A DNA stretch of 64,000 bases from JAXGMV01 sp040772085 (GCA_040772085.1 JAXGYU010000001.1:2232001-2296000); one strand, 5' to 3'; shown: positions 43,489 to 52,371, numbered from the stretch's first letter. Notes: generated from the sequence alone by a model not told the origin. A program made the numbers and translations.

Positions 43489-43515
43489 AAAACCAGGCTG
43501 AAAGCCTGGTTTTCT
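43489..43515. terminator. Bidirectional terminator between M32 peptidase and L,D-transpeptidase
   Basis: 11-bp stem AAAACCAGGCT with three-base loop, flanked by A-run and T-run, between two convergent genes. Confidence 0.88.
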
Positions 43516-43520
43516 TGTCT

Positions 43521-44702
43521 TTAGAATCCGCCCGGTCCGTAGAAGGAGGGATCCGTGGGGGTCATGCCGCTGGGATCCCAGACGTAGACCCAGTCACCTT
43601 CCTTTGACCAGTTATATACCCACGCGGCATCGCCGACTGAGAGGTTGACGCAGCCATGCGTCATCTCAAAGCCAAAGCGCGGACGCCAGTAGGCGCCATG
43701 AATCGCCCGCGCCTCGTCGTAATAGAGGGTATAGGGCACGTCTTCCAGCGAGTAATAATCCGATTTGTCGGCAGTGAAAGAGCCACGCATCCACTCGTAA
43801 TCGAGCTTCTTGTAAATTTGGAAAGTGCCTGGCTTCGTGAAATATGGTTCCGCGCCGGATGAGATCATGGTCGCGAAAAGCAGCCGTCCATTTTCATACA
43901 CGAACAGGATTTGCTCGTAAAGGTTGACTTCGATCCAGCGGTCGCCGGTGACACCAGGCGGGCGTTCGTAGTGGAGCACTGCCTGGCGCATATGCAACCG
44001 GTCGATCCACTGTCCATCACCGATCATGTACCACTTTTGACCTTCGGCTTCAACGACGTCATAAATCTGCACCAGATACTCAGGCGGGAGCTGGTCACCG
44101 ACTTCAGGCGCGGCATAACTGGGGGCTGAGCGGGCGCGCACCAGGTTGACCGTCCACCCAAACGATGATTCCGGATTGCGATCGAACAGCAGCCCCTGGA
44201 AGCGGACATAGGAGGTCGGAGAGGCACGCAGCCAGACGCCGCTCTTGGTCATCACATAGGTGCCGCCATTGTATTCACGGGCGTCAACGTAAGAGACAAA
44301 CAGATAGCTGCCGGAGAGGGTGCCGGTCGAATTGGTATCGGAGATCGCGTCATCAAAGGAACCATAGAGCTTGGCTGCCTGCGGCCATTCGACATTAACC
44401 TTGGCGTACCTGGCGTTGATTTCATTCAGCGCCGCGGCTGGCTTCGAAGCTGGCAGTGGTTTGATTGGGTAGACGATACCTTTTCTGGCGAGGTCGGTCA
44501 ATGTTTGGGAGGGGCCAAGCGCCAGGCAGTCTGAGGGTTGCGTCAGATAGACATCAGGCGGACATAGCGGTGTGCCCATAAAAGGTTCGGGACCTTCACT
44601 TTGCGTGGCTGGCGCCGCGATAACCGGCGTGTATGCGCTGGCGAGGAGGACCAACACCAAGCCGAGCATAAACGATAAACAGATAGACAATTTTCTTTTC
44701 AT
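43521..44702 (-). CDS. Exported L,D-transpeptidase (YkuD domain)
   Basis: A 393-residue cell-wall enzyme. A signal peptide (LSICLSFMLGLVLVLLASAY) is followed by an uncharacterised region and an SH3-like stretch (TKSGVWLRASP ... VRARSAPSYA), then the YkuD domain: RWIEVNLYEQILFVYENGRL at its start and IHGAYWRPRFGFEMTHGCVN with the catalytic histidine and cysteine. Such enzymes make 3-3 crosslinks or attach proteins to peptidoglycan. The transcript is probably leaderless: a TATGAT box with an upstream TTGACC lies seven bases before the ATG at 44702. Confidence 0.92.
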   Translation of the reverse strand: MKRKLSICLSFMLGLVLVLLASAYTPVIAAPATQSEGPEPFMGTPLCPPDVYLTQPSDCLALGPSQTLTDLARKGIVYPIKPLPASKPAAALNEINARYAKVNVEWPQAAKLYGSFDDAISDTNSTGTLSGSYLFVSYVDAREYNGGTYVMTKSGVWLRASPTSYVRFQGLLFDRNPESSFGWTVNLVRARSAPSYAAPEVGDQLPPEYLVQIYDVVEAEGQKWYMIGDGQWIDRLHMRQAVLHYERPPGVTGDRWIEVNLYEQILFVYENGRLLFATMISSGAEPYFTKPGTFQIYKKLDYEWMRGSFTADKSDYYSLEDVPYTLYYDEARAIHGAYWRPRFGFEMTHGCVNLSVGDAAWVYNWSKEGDWVYVWDPSGMTPTDPSFYGPGGF

Positions 44703-44709
44703 GCAGCAA

Positions 44710-44739
44710 ATCATACCCTGTTTTATTGAAGTCGGTCAA
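44710..44739 (-). promoter_or_regulatory. Leaderless-type promoter of the L,D-transpeptidase gene
   Basis: Minus-strand TTGACC (44734-44739), 18-base spacer, TATGAT (44710-44715), then seven bases to the ATG. Confidence 0.65.
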
Positions 44740-44750
44740 TGCCGGCCGTA

Positions 44751-44779
44751 TTTTCAGCATTGGTCAAGCCTGCTATAAT
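44751..44779 (+). promoter_or_regulatory. Promoter of the 44804 operon
   Basis: TTTTCA (44751-44756), 17-base spacer and TATAAT (44774-44779) with extended -10 TGC; an AAGGGA site follows before the ATG. Confidence 0.55.
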
Positions 44780-44803
44780 TGGCAGTAGTCAAGGGATAAT
44801 CAC

Positions 44804-45379
44804 ATGGATAACAGCAGCCTTCCGGGTCAGTTTGATCTGAAGTACAGCACTGCATTTCTCAATTCATTTGAGGAAATCTTGGGTATGACTGGTTTCTCTG
44901 TCCTCAAGACGGCCAGCGAGTACCAGGTTGAGGAAGGCAAAGTGCTTGATCTGGCGCAGGCGATGCGCGTGATGGATGGGTTGCGACAAGTCTATGGTGA
45001 GCGCGGCGCGCTGGCTTTGACTCCGCGCATCATCGACCGCTTTTTTGAAAATTCCCTTGCGCATGAAGACCTTCTGAAGGCATTCGACGCTGATGACTTT
45101 CTGGCGCTGTCAGACGGCGCCAAATTGCCCGTTGCTGCGGCAGCCTTTGCAAGACTGCTGGAAGCCCGTCTGGCTTTACCACTGAAAGTGGAACGGCTGG
45201 AAGATGGGAGCATCGAGATCGGCAGCGAGGCAGCGCTGGAGCGGCCGGAACTGTATTTCATCGAGCATTTGCTGCATAAATTTCTGGGCTTGGCACTGCC
45301 GGATATCGCACCTGAAATCAGGGGCGGCAGCGGTGAACAGGCTTTCAAAATCACAATCAATTCAGGGGCATCACTTTGA
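44804..45379 (+). CDS. Protein of unknown function, linked to a glycosyltransferase
   Basis: A 191-residue soluble protein that I do not recognise. It starts NSSLPGQFDLKYSTAFLNSF; the middle is helical and alanine/leucine-rich (LPVAAAAFARLLEARLALPL) and the end contains PELYFIEHLLHKFLGLALP. No metal or catalytic motif stands out. An AAGGGA site supports the start. Its stop codon overlaps the TTG start of the next gene, a dolichol-phosphate-mannose-synthase-like transferase, so the pair is co-translated and may act together. Confidence 0.6.
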   Translation: MDNSSLPGQFDLKYSTAFLNSFEEILGMTGFSVLKTASEYQVEEGKVLDLAQAMRVMDGLRQVYGERGALALTPRIIDRFFENSLAHEDLLKAFDADDFLALSDGAKLPVAAAAFARLLEARLALPLKVERLEDGSIEIGSEAALERPELYFIEHLLHKFLGLALPDIAPEIRGGSGEQAFKITINSGASL

Positions 45380-46104
45380 GTATAAAAGTCGTCATTCCAA
45401 CCTATAACGAAGCAGAAAACATCGTCAAAATTATTCCAGCCATCCTCTCACAGCCGCTGCCCGAGATTGGCGTGCTGATCGTCGATGACAACAGCCCGGA
45501 TGGTACGGGTGACATCGTCGAGAAAATGAAAGCGGACTATCCTGGCAAGATCGACTGTCTGCACAGGCAGGGCAAACAGGGTTTGGGCACCGCTTACATT
45601 GCTGGCTTCAAGTGGTGCATTGACCAAGGCTATGATTACATCGTCCAGATGGACGCGGATTTCTCACATCCGGTAGAGAAGCTAAACGAGCTTTACGCCA
45701 CTATCAAAGATTATGATTTTGTGATTGGCTCTCGTTACGTTAAGGGCGGCAGCCTGGATGAGACCTGGCCGTTATTGCGCAAGGTGCTCTCAGGTTTTGG
45801 CAATTTCTACGCCCGCACCATCCTCAGTATGAAGATCAGGGACGTCACCGGCGGATTTAAAATGTGGCGCCGGGCAACGCTGCAGGGACTGCCTCTCGAT
45901 ACCATCAAATCGAATGGCTATGTCTTTCAGGTCGAGATGAACTACACTGCCACCAAACTCGGTTATCGGGTCAAGGAAATTCCGATCTATTTTGCCGAGC
46001 GTAAACTGGGCGCGTCCAAAATGTCCTTCAAAGTTCAATATGAGGCAGCCATCAGAACCTGGAAGCTGCTTGGACTGTACAGGGACCTCAAACCAAAACA
46101 ATAA
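45376..46104 (+). CDS. Polyprenol phosphate mannose synthase-like glycosyltransferase (GT2)
   Basis: A 242-residue family 2 glycosyltransferase. VVIPTYNEAENI, LIVDDNSPDGTGDI and VQMDADFSHP (the DxD metal site) follow the order of DPM1 proteins, with VTGGFKMWRR and SKMSFKVQYEA near the C-terminus. No membrane helices are present, as in the soluble DPM type. It should load a sugar on polyprenyl phosphate; GT-C enzymes such as the one at 22776-24848 use such donors. The TTG start has GGGG six bases upstream and overlaps the preceding stop. Confidence 0.9.
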   Translation: MSIKVVIPTYNEAENIVKIIPAILSQPLPEIGVLIVDDNSPDGTGDIVEKMKADYPGKIDCLHRQGKQGLGTAYIAGFKWCIDQGYDYIVQMDADFSHPVEKLNELYATIKDYDFVIGSRYVKGGSLDETWPLLRKVLSGFGNFYARTILSMKIRDVTGGFKMWRRATLQGLPLDTIKSNGYVFQVEMNYTATKLGYRVKEIPIYFAERKLGASKMSFKVQYEAAIRTWKLLGLYRDLKPKQ

Positions 46105-46106
46105 GC

Positions 46107-46961
46107 TTATTTGCCGGCAACAACGCCGCAAAGCGTACGCCATTCCGCCAGCGCCAGGGTCTCCGCCCGGCGCTTTGGATCTATGCCCGCTTCGGACAGA
46201 ATCGTCTCAACTTCATTCGGCTGCAATCTCAGTGCGCTGGTCAGGGAATTGCGCAGCATCTTGCGTTTTTGAGCGAAGCCGGCTTTTGCAAGCCTGAAAA
46301 ATAGCGACAGATATTCCTGATGAATGACCGGCTGCGGGTAAACGTCGATTACCAGCACGGTCGAGTCGACCTCGGGCTGCGGGATGAAAGCGCTGGCAGG
46401 GACGCGGAAAGCTTCGCGCGGCTTGCCGAAGACCTGGACGCTCAACGCCAGCAAACTCATCTTGTCATCATCGGCGCAAATGCGTTCCGCAACCTCAGAC
46501 TGGATAGTCAGAATGATGCGCTTTGGGCGCACCTTGCCTTCGAGCAGATGCCGGATGATGGCGGAGGTGATGTAGTAGGGGATATTGGCGATCACGAAAT
46601 AGCCGTCCTGCAAGCCAAGAGTCTCGGCATCGCGCTCGAGAATATCAGCGTTCACCAGCGTCACATTCGGCACGCCCGCCAGCGCTTCCTGCAAGGCGCC
46701 GAACAGATTCTGATCGATTTCAACGGAGACGACTTTCGCGGCTTCACGCGCGATTTCGTAAGTCAGGCTGCCAATGCCAGAGCCGATCTCGAGCACCTCG
46801 GCACCCTGAGGCAGTTCCGCAGCCTGGATGATGCGCCTGAGATATGCAGGATTCAGCAGGAAATTTTGACCAAGGCTTTTTTTCAACCTGATCTGATGCT
46901 TTTCGAGTATGGCACGAAAATCGGGTGTGAGGTCCGGGTGTCTGATCATGGCATTGCTCAT
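46107..46961 (-). CDS. rsmA: 16S rRNA dimethyladenosine transferase
   Basis: SAM-dependent methyltransferase of 284 residues that dimethylates two adjacent adenosines near the 3' end of 16S rRNA (KsgA). SLGQNFLLNP starts the domain; VLEIGSGIGSLT binds SAM, VSVEIDQNL is motif II and IANIPYYITS is the catalytic NxPY motif. The ATG at 46961 overlaps the stop of the nuclease gene in an ATGA arrangement; other ATGs nearby are possible. It ends two bases from the convergent transferase gene. Confidence 0.94.
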   Translation of the reverse strand: MSNAMIRHPDLTPDFRAILEKHQIRLKKSLGQNFLLNPAYLRRIIQAAELPQGAEVLEIGSGIGSLTYEIAREAAKVVSVEIDQNLFGALQEALAGVPNVTLVNADILERDAETLGLQDGYFVIANIPYYITSAIIRHLLEGKVRPKRIILTIQSEVAERICADDDKMSLLALSVQVFGKPREAFRVPASAFIPQPEVDSTVLVIDVYPQPVIHQEYLSLFFRLAKAGFAQKRKMLRNSLTSALRLQPNEVETILSEAGIDPKRRAETLALAEWRTLCGVVAGK

Positions 46962-47539
46962 GGCACCGGCGTCGCAGACCACAAGCCGGTTTTTGCCTCG
47001 CGTGCCTGACGCTGTGTTCTCAGGAAGCTGTCGAGACAGGAGACATCCGGCGGATAGGAATAAACATTCGCGAAGCCGTTCCTCACCAGTTCATAGTTGA
47101 TGAAGTGGTCGTTGGCAACCACGTAACGCAGCAGCCGGCCGTACTTGTCGGTGTCAGATACATCCTTGAAGAGGTAAACCGTCTCCGCGCCTTTCAGAAG
47201 CGATTTATTCAGGTCAGCCGCTTCCTTGCCATAGGGCTCCATTTCAGGGTAGGTTTCAGGTGTATCCAATCCGACATAGCGCACATGCAAATGCCTTGTG
47301 GAGCCGGGCAGGGTGACGATGATGGTATCGCCGTCGATGACCGAAATCAGTTGTGCCTGCTCAGGCGGATTGGCCGGGATGCACTCTGAACCGGCGATCA
47401 AAGGCGCCGTCGGACTAGGTTTGACCGGCATCGTGTTGCCAGGGGAATCCCCATACCGCGGCACGAAACAGGCCAGGCTGAACAGCACCAGGCAAAAGGT
47501 GATAACGGCAATAAAGGTCAGGCGTTTGGACGGGGTCAC
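46958..47539 (-). CDS. Thermonuclease family lipoprotein (SNase domain)
   Basis: Exported nuclease of 193 residues. A lipoprotein signal ends in LFSLAC at about residue 24. The SNase domain has SVIDGDTIIV, the catalytic arginine in VRYVGLDTPE and KYGRLLRYV. It would break down external DNA or RNA for nutrients. The GTG start is preceded by TATAAT at exactly six bases and no ribosome site, so a leaderless transcript is likely. The gene is coupled to rsmA downstream. Confidence 0.9.
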   Translation of the reverse strand: MTPSKRLTFIAVITFCLVLFSLACFVPRYGDSPGNTMPVKPSPTAPLIAGSECIPANPPEQAQLISVIDGDTIIVTLPGSTRHLHVRYVGLDTPETYPEMEPYGKEAADLNKSLLKGAETVYLFKDVSDTDKYGRLLRYVVANDHFINYELVRNGFANVYSYPPDVSCLDSFLRTQRQAREAKTGLWSATPVP

Positions 47540-47545
47540 GGTCTG

Positions 47546-47551
47546 ATTATA
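47546..47551 (-). promoter_or_regulatory. -10 box six bases before the nuclease start
   Basis: TATAAT on the minus strand, directly behind the nrfHA terminator; the -35 region is poor. Implies transcription starting at the GTG itself. Confidence 0.55.
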
Positions 47552-47557
47552 CTCACG

Positions 47558-47590
47558 AAAAAAGGAACCTCTGAATTCAGAGGTTCCTTT
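47558..47590 (-). terminator. Intrinsic terminator of nrfHA
   Basis: Perfect 30-base palindrome (arms AAAGGAACCTCTGAA) followed on the minus strand by a run of Ts, 17 bases after the nrfA stop codon. Confidence 0.93.
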
Positions 47591-47606
47591 GCAGTCATTT
47601 GACGGG

Positions 47607-48923
47607 CTATTTTCCGTCCTGATAAACCCCGGTCACCAGCAGGTTGGTGTCACCGGCAGCCTGAGCGGCAAGGATCAGGCTTTGCCTTGAGAGGTTGACT
47701 GACTCCTGCAATGTCGCCAGGGCGTACTCCGGGTTGTGGAAGCCGTAGCTGTTCTCCGCTGAAACAAAATCCCACAGGAATTGCGCTTGCCTGTGCAGGT
47801 CCTGGGCTTTCGCCAATACCGTCATATCAGCGGCTCCGCTGGTGTTAGCAGCTTTGATGGCTGTCATCGCGTCGATAATCGAATCCTCAGCCGCAATCTT
47901 TGCCACGCTGACTTGATTCTGTATGACATGCAGACGATTTGACACATATTTGACGTCAGTATGGCAGGTACCGCAGGCGAGCTCGGGGTTGTACATCGGG
48001 CTGCGGATATTGTGGTCAGAGAATTTCGCCGCGCCATCGCGCACGTAGGGCATGTGGCAATCCGCGCAGGAGACGCCAGCTTCAAAATGGGTGCTCTGGG
48101 CTGTGAAGAACTCATACTCTGGGTGCTGTGCCTTCAGCATCGGGGTGCCGGCTTCGGGATATTCCCAATCCTTGAATCCCTCTTCCTGGTAGTACTCGAC
48201 AATCTTGTGGATCTCAGTGCCTTTGTCCCAGGGGTTGGTGAGGACTTTCTTCTCGCCTGCCATGTAATATTCGACGTGGCAGTTGGCGCAAACAACAGTC
48301 CGCATTTGCTGGCGGGTGAAATCTTCCCAGTTGATGCCCTGATCTTTGAAACCCTGGATGACGGACGGGTTGGTAAGGATCAAACGCATGCTGCCGGCCT
48401 CATGACAGTTGGCGCAGCCGATCGGCTGGTCAATCATCTTGCCCAGTTCAGCGAATGGCATGGCGCTGTAGGCTTCAAGTCCCATCTCATCCCAAAGTTT
48501 GGGGTTATTGGAAGACTTGCAGGCATAGCAGGCGCCGGTCGTAGTTTCATTCACACGCGCGGTGCCACGGACATCGTCCAGGCTCCATTCGTGGCCGCGG
48601 TCATCGTTGTACTCCTTGCTAAAACCATAGCCACCGAAAAGGATTTTCTGACGCGGGTCGCGCTCCAGCCAGGAGAAAGCTGATGAGCCGCCGAATTCAG
48701 TATCGGTTTTGTTATCACGGGTCATTTTGAAGGTATCGTACTGATTGGGATAATTCTTGCCCCAGATGCTCGAATCCGGCTCCATCGGCGCGACTTCGAC
48801 GATTTGGGTGGTCGCGCGTTGCTGTACGGGCTGGTTCTTCAGAAATATCAGGATGCCTGCCAGCAGCGCGGCGAGTACAACGATTACACCACTAAGGATC
48901 CATAACGTTAAGTTCTTCTTCAT
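47607..48923 (-). CDS. nrfA: Cytochrome c nitrite reductase, ammonia-forming
   Basis: Pentaheme enzyme of 438 residues that reduces nitrite to ammonium with six electrons outside the membrane. The active-site heme has the special lysine-ligated motif in CYACKSSNNPKLW; four CxxCH sites follow: CANCHEAG, CANCHVEYYM, CADCHMPY and CGTCHTD. HNIRSPMYNP is a NrfA-specific segment. The N-terminus keeps a hydrophobic helix (LWILSGVIVVLAALLAGILIF) that may stay as an anchor. Start overlaps the nrfH stop (ATGA). The CxxCK maturation normally needs a dedicated NrfEFG lyase or a tolerant system II; none is in the window. Confidence 0.96.
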   Translation of the reverse strand: MKKNLTLWILSGVIVVLAALLAGILIFLKNQPVQQRATTQIVEVAPMEPDSSIWGKNYPNQYDTFKMTRDNKTDTEFGGSSAFSWLERDPRQKILFGGYGFSKEYNDDRGHEWSLDDVRGTARVNETTTGACYACKSSNNPKLWDEMGLEAYSAMPFAELGKMIDQPIGCANCHEAGSMRLILTNPSVIQGFKDQGINWEDFTRQQMRTVVCANCHVEYYMAGEKKVLTNPWDKGTEIHKIVEYYQEEGFKDWEYPEAGTPMLKAQHPEYEFFTAQSTHFEAGVSCADCHMPYVRDGAAKFSDHNIRSPMYNPELACGTCHTDVKYVSNRLHVIQNQVSVAKIAAEDSIIDAMTAIKAANTSGAADMTVLAKAQDLHRQAQFLWDFVSAENSYGFHNPEYALATLQESVNLSRQSLILAAQAAGDTNLLVTGVYQDGK

Positions 48924-49432
48924 TCGATACCTCTTTCTTCTTCCTGTTTATAAAGCAGCGAATCCTGCATCGGCAGCAAAGTGATGCCCCGTTCGCCATG
49001 CGCTACGTCACGGTGACACGACCAGCACGTGCGTCCCATATCATGGACGCCGATGTCGGCGACGGTCTCTGAATGGCAGCGGATGCAGTTGTGCTGCAGA
49101 ATATTGGTGGTTTCTTCATGAACACGGATCGCGTCCGGCGTCATGCCAGTGCTGAAATAGAGCACATCATGCGCGCCGGATTTGAACTTGATGTAATAGT
49201 AGGAGATGATATTGGTATGCGGCACGTGACAGTCGACACATTTGGTCACCTTCTCATGCGGCGCGTGATACCAGTTTTCGTAGGCGTAATCCATGACATG
49301 ACAGTTGCTGCAGGAGCGCGGAGAACTGGTCATGTAAATGGGCATATTCGTCACCCAGACGAAAATCCCCAGGACGACGGCAAGTGCGCCAAGAGCGAGT
49401 ATCTCAAAACGGAATTTTTTAATCAGGTTCAT
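48920..49432 (-). CDS. nrfH: Tetraheme quinol dehydrogenase NrfH
   Basis: Membrane-anchored NapC/NirT-type cytochrome of 170 residues which oxidises menaquinol and feeds NrfA. One N-terminal helix (LALGALAVVLGIFVWVTNMP) is followed by four heme sites: CSNCHVMD, CVDCHVPH, CIRCHSE and CWSCHRD. PHTNIISYYYIKFKSGAHD is the typical NrfH segment. The ATG at 49432 lacks a good ribosome site; a TTG two codons earlier is an alternative. Operon nrfHA closes with a strong terminator. Confidence 0.95.
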   Translation of the reverse strand: MNLIKKFRFEILALGALAVVLGIFVWVTNMPIYMTSSPRSCSNCHVMDYAYENWYHAPHEKVTKCVDCHVPHTNIISYYYIKFKSGAHDVLYFSTGMTPDAIRVHEETTNILQHNCIRCHSETVADIGVHDMGRTCWSCHRDVAHGERGITLLPMQDSLLYKQEEERGIE

Positions 49433-49607
49433 GTGCAATTTTCTTTGTTGGTGGAGAACACTTTAATGTTACTTAATCTTATTCTAACATAGCTTGCCAG
49501 CCTGACCAGTGACATAGGTAATGCCTTGTCATTAGCTTGAAATCGCTTATCTGATATGGTATAAGGCTTGCAGATTGCAGTCATCAGAATGCGGGAGGAG
49601 CGTCGGA

Positions 49608-50183
49608 ATGAAATCTGGAAAAGATTCGATAAAAGAATTGGATGCGGACGAGCGTGCGACGCTGCTGAAGCTTTTAAAGGAGCGTTTTGAAAGCCATCGT
49701 GAACGACATCCTGAGCTCGCGTGGGCAAAAGTGCATGACAGGCTGGCTGCCAATCCAACAAAGTTGTGGTCTTTGAACGAGATGGAGCGCACGGGCGGTG
49801 AACCGGATGTGATTGCCTTTGATAAAAAGTCTGGCGAACTGACTTTTATCGACTGCTCGCCTGAGAGCCCGGCAGAACGGCGCAGCTTATGCTACGACGA
49901 TCAGGCGTTGCAGGCCAGGAAGGCGAATAAACCGGCGGATAGTGCGGTAAATATGGCAGCAGCGATGGGGATCGAGTTGCTGACCGAGGAGCAATACCGC
50001 GCGCTGCAAGAGCTTGAAGCTTTTGATCTGAAGACCTCCAGTTGGGTGAAGACACCCGAAGCGATCCGTAAGCTGGGCGGGGCACTGTTCTGTGATCGTC
50101 GCTATGACCATGTTTTTACCTATCACAACGGGGCAGACTCGTACTACGGTGCTCGCGGCTTCAGGGGTGTGCTCAAGGTTTAG
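49608..50183 (+). CDS. DUF4256 family protein
   Basis: A 191-residue soluble protein of the DUF4256 family, recognised by RFESHRERHPELAWAKV, LWSLNEMERTGGEPDVIAFDKKSGELTFIDCSPESP, RRSLCYDDQALQARK and a C-terminal GALFCDRRYDHVFTYHNGADSYYGARGFRG. The family is widespread and uncharacterised. GGAGGAG lies upstream of the chosen ATG. It stands alone on the plus strand after the divergent nrfHA operon. Confidence 0.9.
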   Translation: MKSGKDSIKELDADERATLLKLLKERFESHRERHPELAWAKVHDRLAANPTKLWSLNEMERTGGEPDVIAFDKKSGELTFIDCSPESPAERRSLCYDDQALQARKANKPADSAVNMAAAMGIELLTEEQYRALQELEAFDLKTSSWVKTPEAIRKLGGALFCDRRYDHVFTYHNGADSYYGARGFRGVLKV

Positions 50184-50233
50184 CCCTGAATCAAAACTGT
50201 TAATTAGGCGCCCTGTTGTATTCAAAGTGAGGG

Positions 50234-50281
50234 TGACATCTGTCATATTTACTTGACAATACGAACTTTAGATTGTATAAA
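50234..50281 (+). promoter_or_regulatory. Promoter of orphan binding protein with upstream inverted repeat
   Basis: TTGACA (50253-50258), 17-base spacer, TATAAA (50276-50281). An inverted repeat TGACA-TC-TGTCA (50234-50245) lies just upstream. The transcript would have a leader of roughly 170 bases before AAGGAG and the ATG; I see no clear aptamer in it. This accounts for the gap 50184-50459. Confidence 0.7.
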
Positions 50282-50459
50282 CATTTTACATTGCGTTAGT
50301 TAATCATTTGATTACTGCAGGTTCTCGAACCCTGGGATAGTAAATCGTTTTTCCACCTGACACCACAACCGAATAAAGAATAACAATGATTTTCCGTGCG
50401 TTATGCTCGCCTAGTCAGCTAAGCCGCTGATTAAATTTATTATTCGAAGGAGAATTGGA

Positions 50460-52175
50460 ATGACGAAAAAGCACGCTAATTTCATATTATCTATCATGCT
50501 ATTGATTTCCATAGTTCTGACATCCTGTGCGCCAGCCCCGGCGGCTCCCGCCCCCGCGCAGGCTACCGAAGCGCCCAAGACGGAAGCGCCGAAGCCCGCC
50601 GCAACTGAAGCGGCAAAGACAGAAGCACCCACTGAAGCCGCGACAGAAGTAGTGACCGAGGCAGCGCCGGCAGGGAAGAAAACGCTTACCTTGCTGGACT
50701 CGACCGACTCCTTCTACAGTCTCGATCCCTTCCTGACCATTTATGCCGGTTACGCGCACGGCGCGGTGTATGACTATCTGCTCTCGGTCACACCGGATTT
50801 CAAGGGATACACCGGTTACCTGGCGGATAGTTGGGACATAGCGCCGGATAACCTGCACGTAACGCTTCACTTGCGTAAGGATGTCAAGTTCCAGGATGGC
50901 TCGGCGTTCAACGCTGATGTGGTCAAGTGGAATTTTGACATGTACATGGACGAGGATCTTGCCTCGCCCTTTGGCGGTGACGCGCGCGATACGATTGAGT
51001 CGGTCGCGGTTGTGGACGAATACACCATTGAAATCACGCTCAAAGAACCCTATGCGCCAATCATCTACATGCTCACCTGGCTGCCAATCGCGTCTAAAGA
51101 AGCCTATGAGAAAATCGGAGCGGATGGCTTCGCTTACAATCCGGTGGGTACTGGCATGTGGAAACCGGTCGAGATCATTCAGGGCTCATCCATCTCTTAT
51201 GTGCCCAACAAGGATTACAACTGGTCGCCGCCATACATTCCCGTTCAGGGTCCGAGCAAGTTCGATGACTTTGTGATCCGATTCCTGGCGGACGAGTCGA
51301 TTTCCTATGCCATGCTTGAGACAGGTGAGGCACAGATCGGCAGAGTGGCGCCGCAGTACCTCGAGAAAGCCCAAGCCGACCCCAACCTTGAGGTTATAGA
51401 GGGTCTGGCAACCACCCTGACTTACCTCGGTATCAACAATGAAAACCCGATTCTCAAACAGGACGCGGTGCGTCAGGCGCTTGCCTATACAGTCAACCGC
51501 GATGAGATTATACAGGTCGGTTATGAAGGGCAGGCCATCCCGTCATACTCCGGCTTGGCTCCCTCCATGATGGGCTTTAATGAGGTGGACGAAGAATATA
51601 GCAAGCAGACCAGCGACGACCCGGCGAAGGCTGTCGCCATCCTGGAAGAGGCTGGCTGGGTGCTCGGACCGGATAACGTGCGGACGAAGGATGGACAGCG
51701 GCTAGAGTTCAAACTCGCGTCGGCAGCAAATCCAATCTTCCAGCGCATGTGCGAGACCATCCAGTCGCAACTGGCTGAAGTGGGCATCAAGACCAATATC
51801 GAGATGCTGGACGGCGATGTCGTGCGGGAGCAGACCATTCAGGGTACGCATGAGTTGATCTTCTGGTTCTATGCCGATATCGATCCCGTGGTGCTCGGTT
51901 ACAGCTTCCTCTCGTCACGGATCGGTGCCTCCAACCGCAACCGCGTCAACGATCCCGAACTGGATAAGATGATCATGGCGCAGGATCAGGAGCTAGACCC
52001 GGTCAAACGCAATGAGCTGGTGTCCAAGACATTGAAGCACCTGACAGACAAACGCTATCATGTGCCGCTGCTGACGACCAAACTCTTTACCGCCTACCGC
52101 AAGGATATGGTGAAGGGTGTGATGTTCACGGTCACCGGTGATCCGATTCTGGCCAGCGTCGAGCCGGCGAATTAG
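50460..52175 (+). CDS. Orphan ABC peptide-type substrate-binding lipoprotein (family 5)
   Basis: Binding protein of 571 residues with lipobox IVLTSC and a linker rich in TEA and KTEAP units, then the SBP_bac_5 fold (YLADSWDIAPDNLHVTLHLRKDVKFQDGS). It is a close paralog of the product of 20963-22684: EEYSKQTSDDP, TIQGTHELIFW and SNRNRVNDPELD are shared. No permease or ATPase is adjacent; the gene has its own promoter and terminator. It probably uses the permeases at 24967-26770 or others elsewhere (inference). Confidence 0.93.
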   Translation: MTKKHANFILSIMLLISIVLTSCAPAPAAPAPAQATEAPKTEAPKPAATEAAKTEAPTEAATEVVTEAAPAGKKTLTLLDSTDSFYSLDPFLTIYAGYAHGAVYDYLLSVTPDFKGYTGYLADSWDIAPDNLHVTLHLRKDVKFQDGSAFNADVVKWNFDMYMDEDLASPFGGDARDTIESVAVVDEYTIEITLKEPYAPIIYMLTWLPIASKEAYEKIGADGFAYNPVGTGMWKPVEIIQGSSISYVPNKDYNWSPPYIPVQGPSKFDDFVIRFLADESISYAMLETGEAQIGRVAPQYLEKAQADPNLEVIEGLATTLTYLGINNENPILKQDAVRQALAYTVNRDEIIQVGYEGQAIPSYSGLAPSMMGFNEVDEEYSKQTSDDPAKAVAILEEAGWVLGPDNVRTKDGQRLEFKLASAANPIFQRMCETIQSQLAEVGIKTNIEMLDGDVVREQTIQGTHELIFWFYADIDPVVLGYSFLSSRIGASNRNRVNDPELDKMIMAQDQELDPVKRNELVSKTLKHLTDKRYHVPLLTTKLFTAYRKDMVKGVMFTVTGDPILASVEPAN

Positions 52176-52196
52176 AGCCTGACTGTATTGGGCATG

Positions 52197-52232
52197 AAAA
52201 CAAAAACTGCCAGCAATGGCAGTTTTTGTTTT
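52197..52232 (+). terminator. Intrinsic terminator of orphan binding protein
   Basis: 16-bp perfect stem with GCAA tetraloop and terminal T-tract, 21 bases after the stop codon. Confidence 0.94.
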
Positions 52233-52241
52233 CTCTTCCTG

Positions 52242-52314
52242 TGCCGAGTCGCGGGATCGAACCGCGGACACCACAATTTTCAGTCGTGTGCTCTACCAAC
52301 TGAGCTAACTCGGC
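52242..52314 (-). tRNA. tRNA-Phe (GAA anticodon)
   Basis: 73-nt cloverleaf on the minus strand: acceptor GCCGAGT/ACTCGGC, D-arm GCTC-AGTTGGTAG-AGC, anticodon loop CTGAAAA with GAA at 52279-52281, variable GTGTC, T-arm CGCGG-TTCGATC-CCGCG, discriminator A. CCA is not encoded. Confidence 0.96.
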
Positions 52315-52371
52315 ATTCGAGAGAAGTAGATTTTAACCGCACCATGAACCCTTGTCAAGCAAACTGAGACG

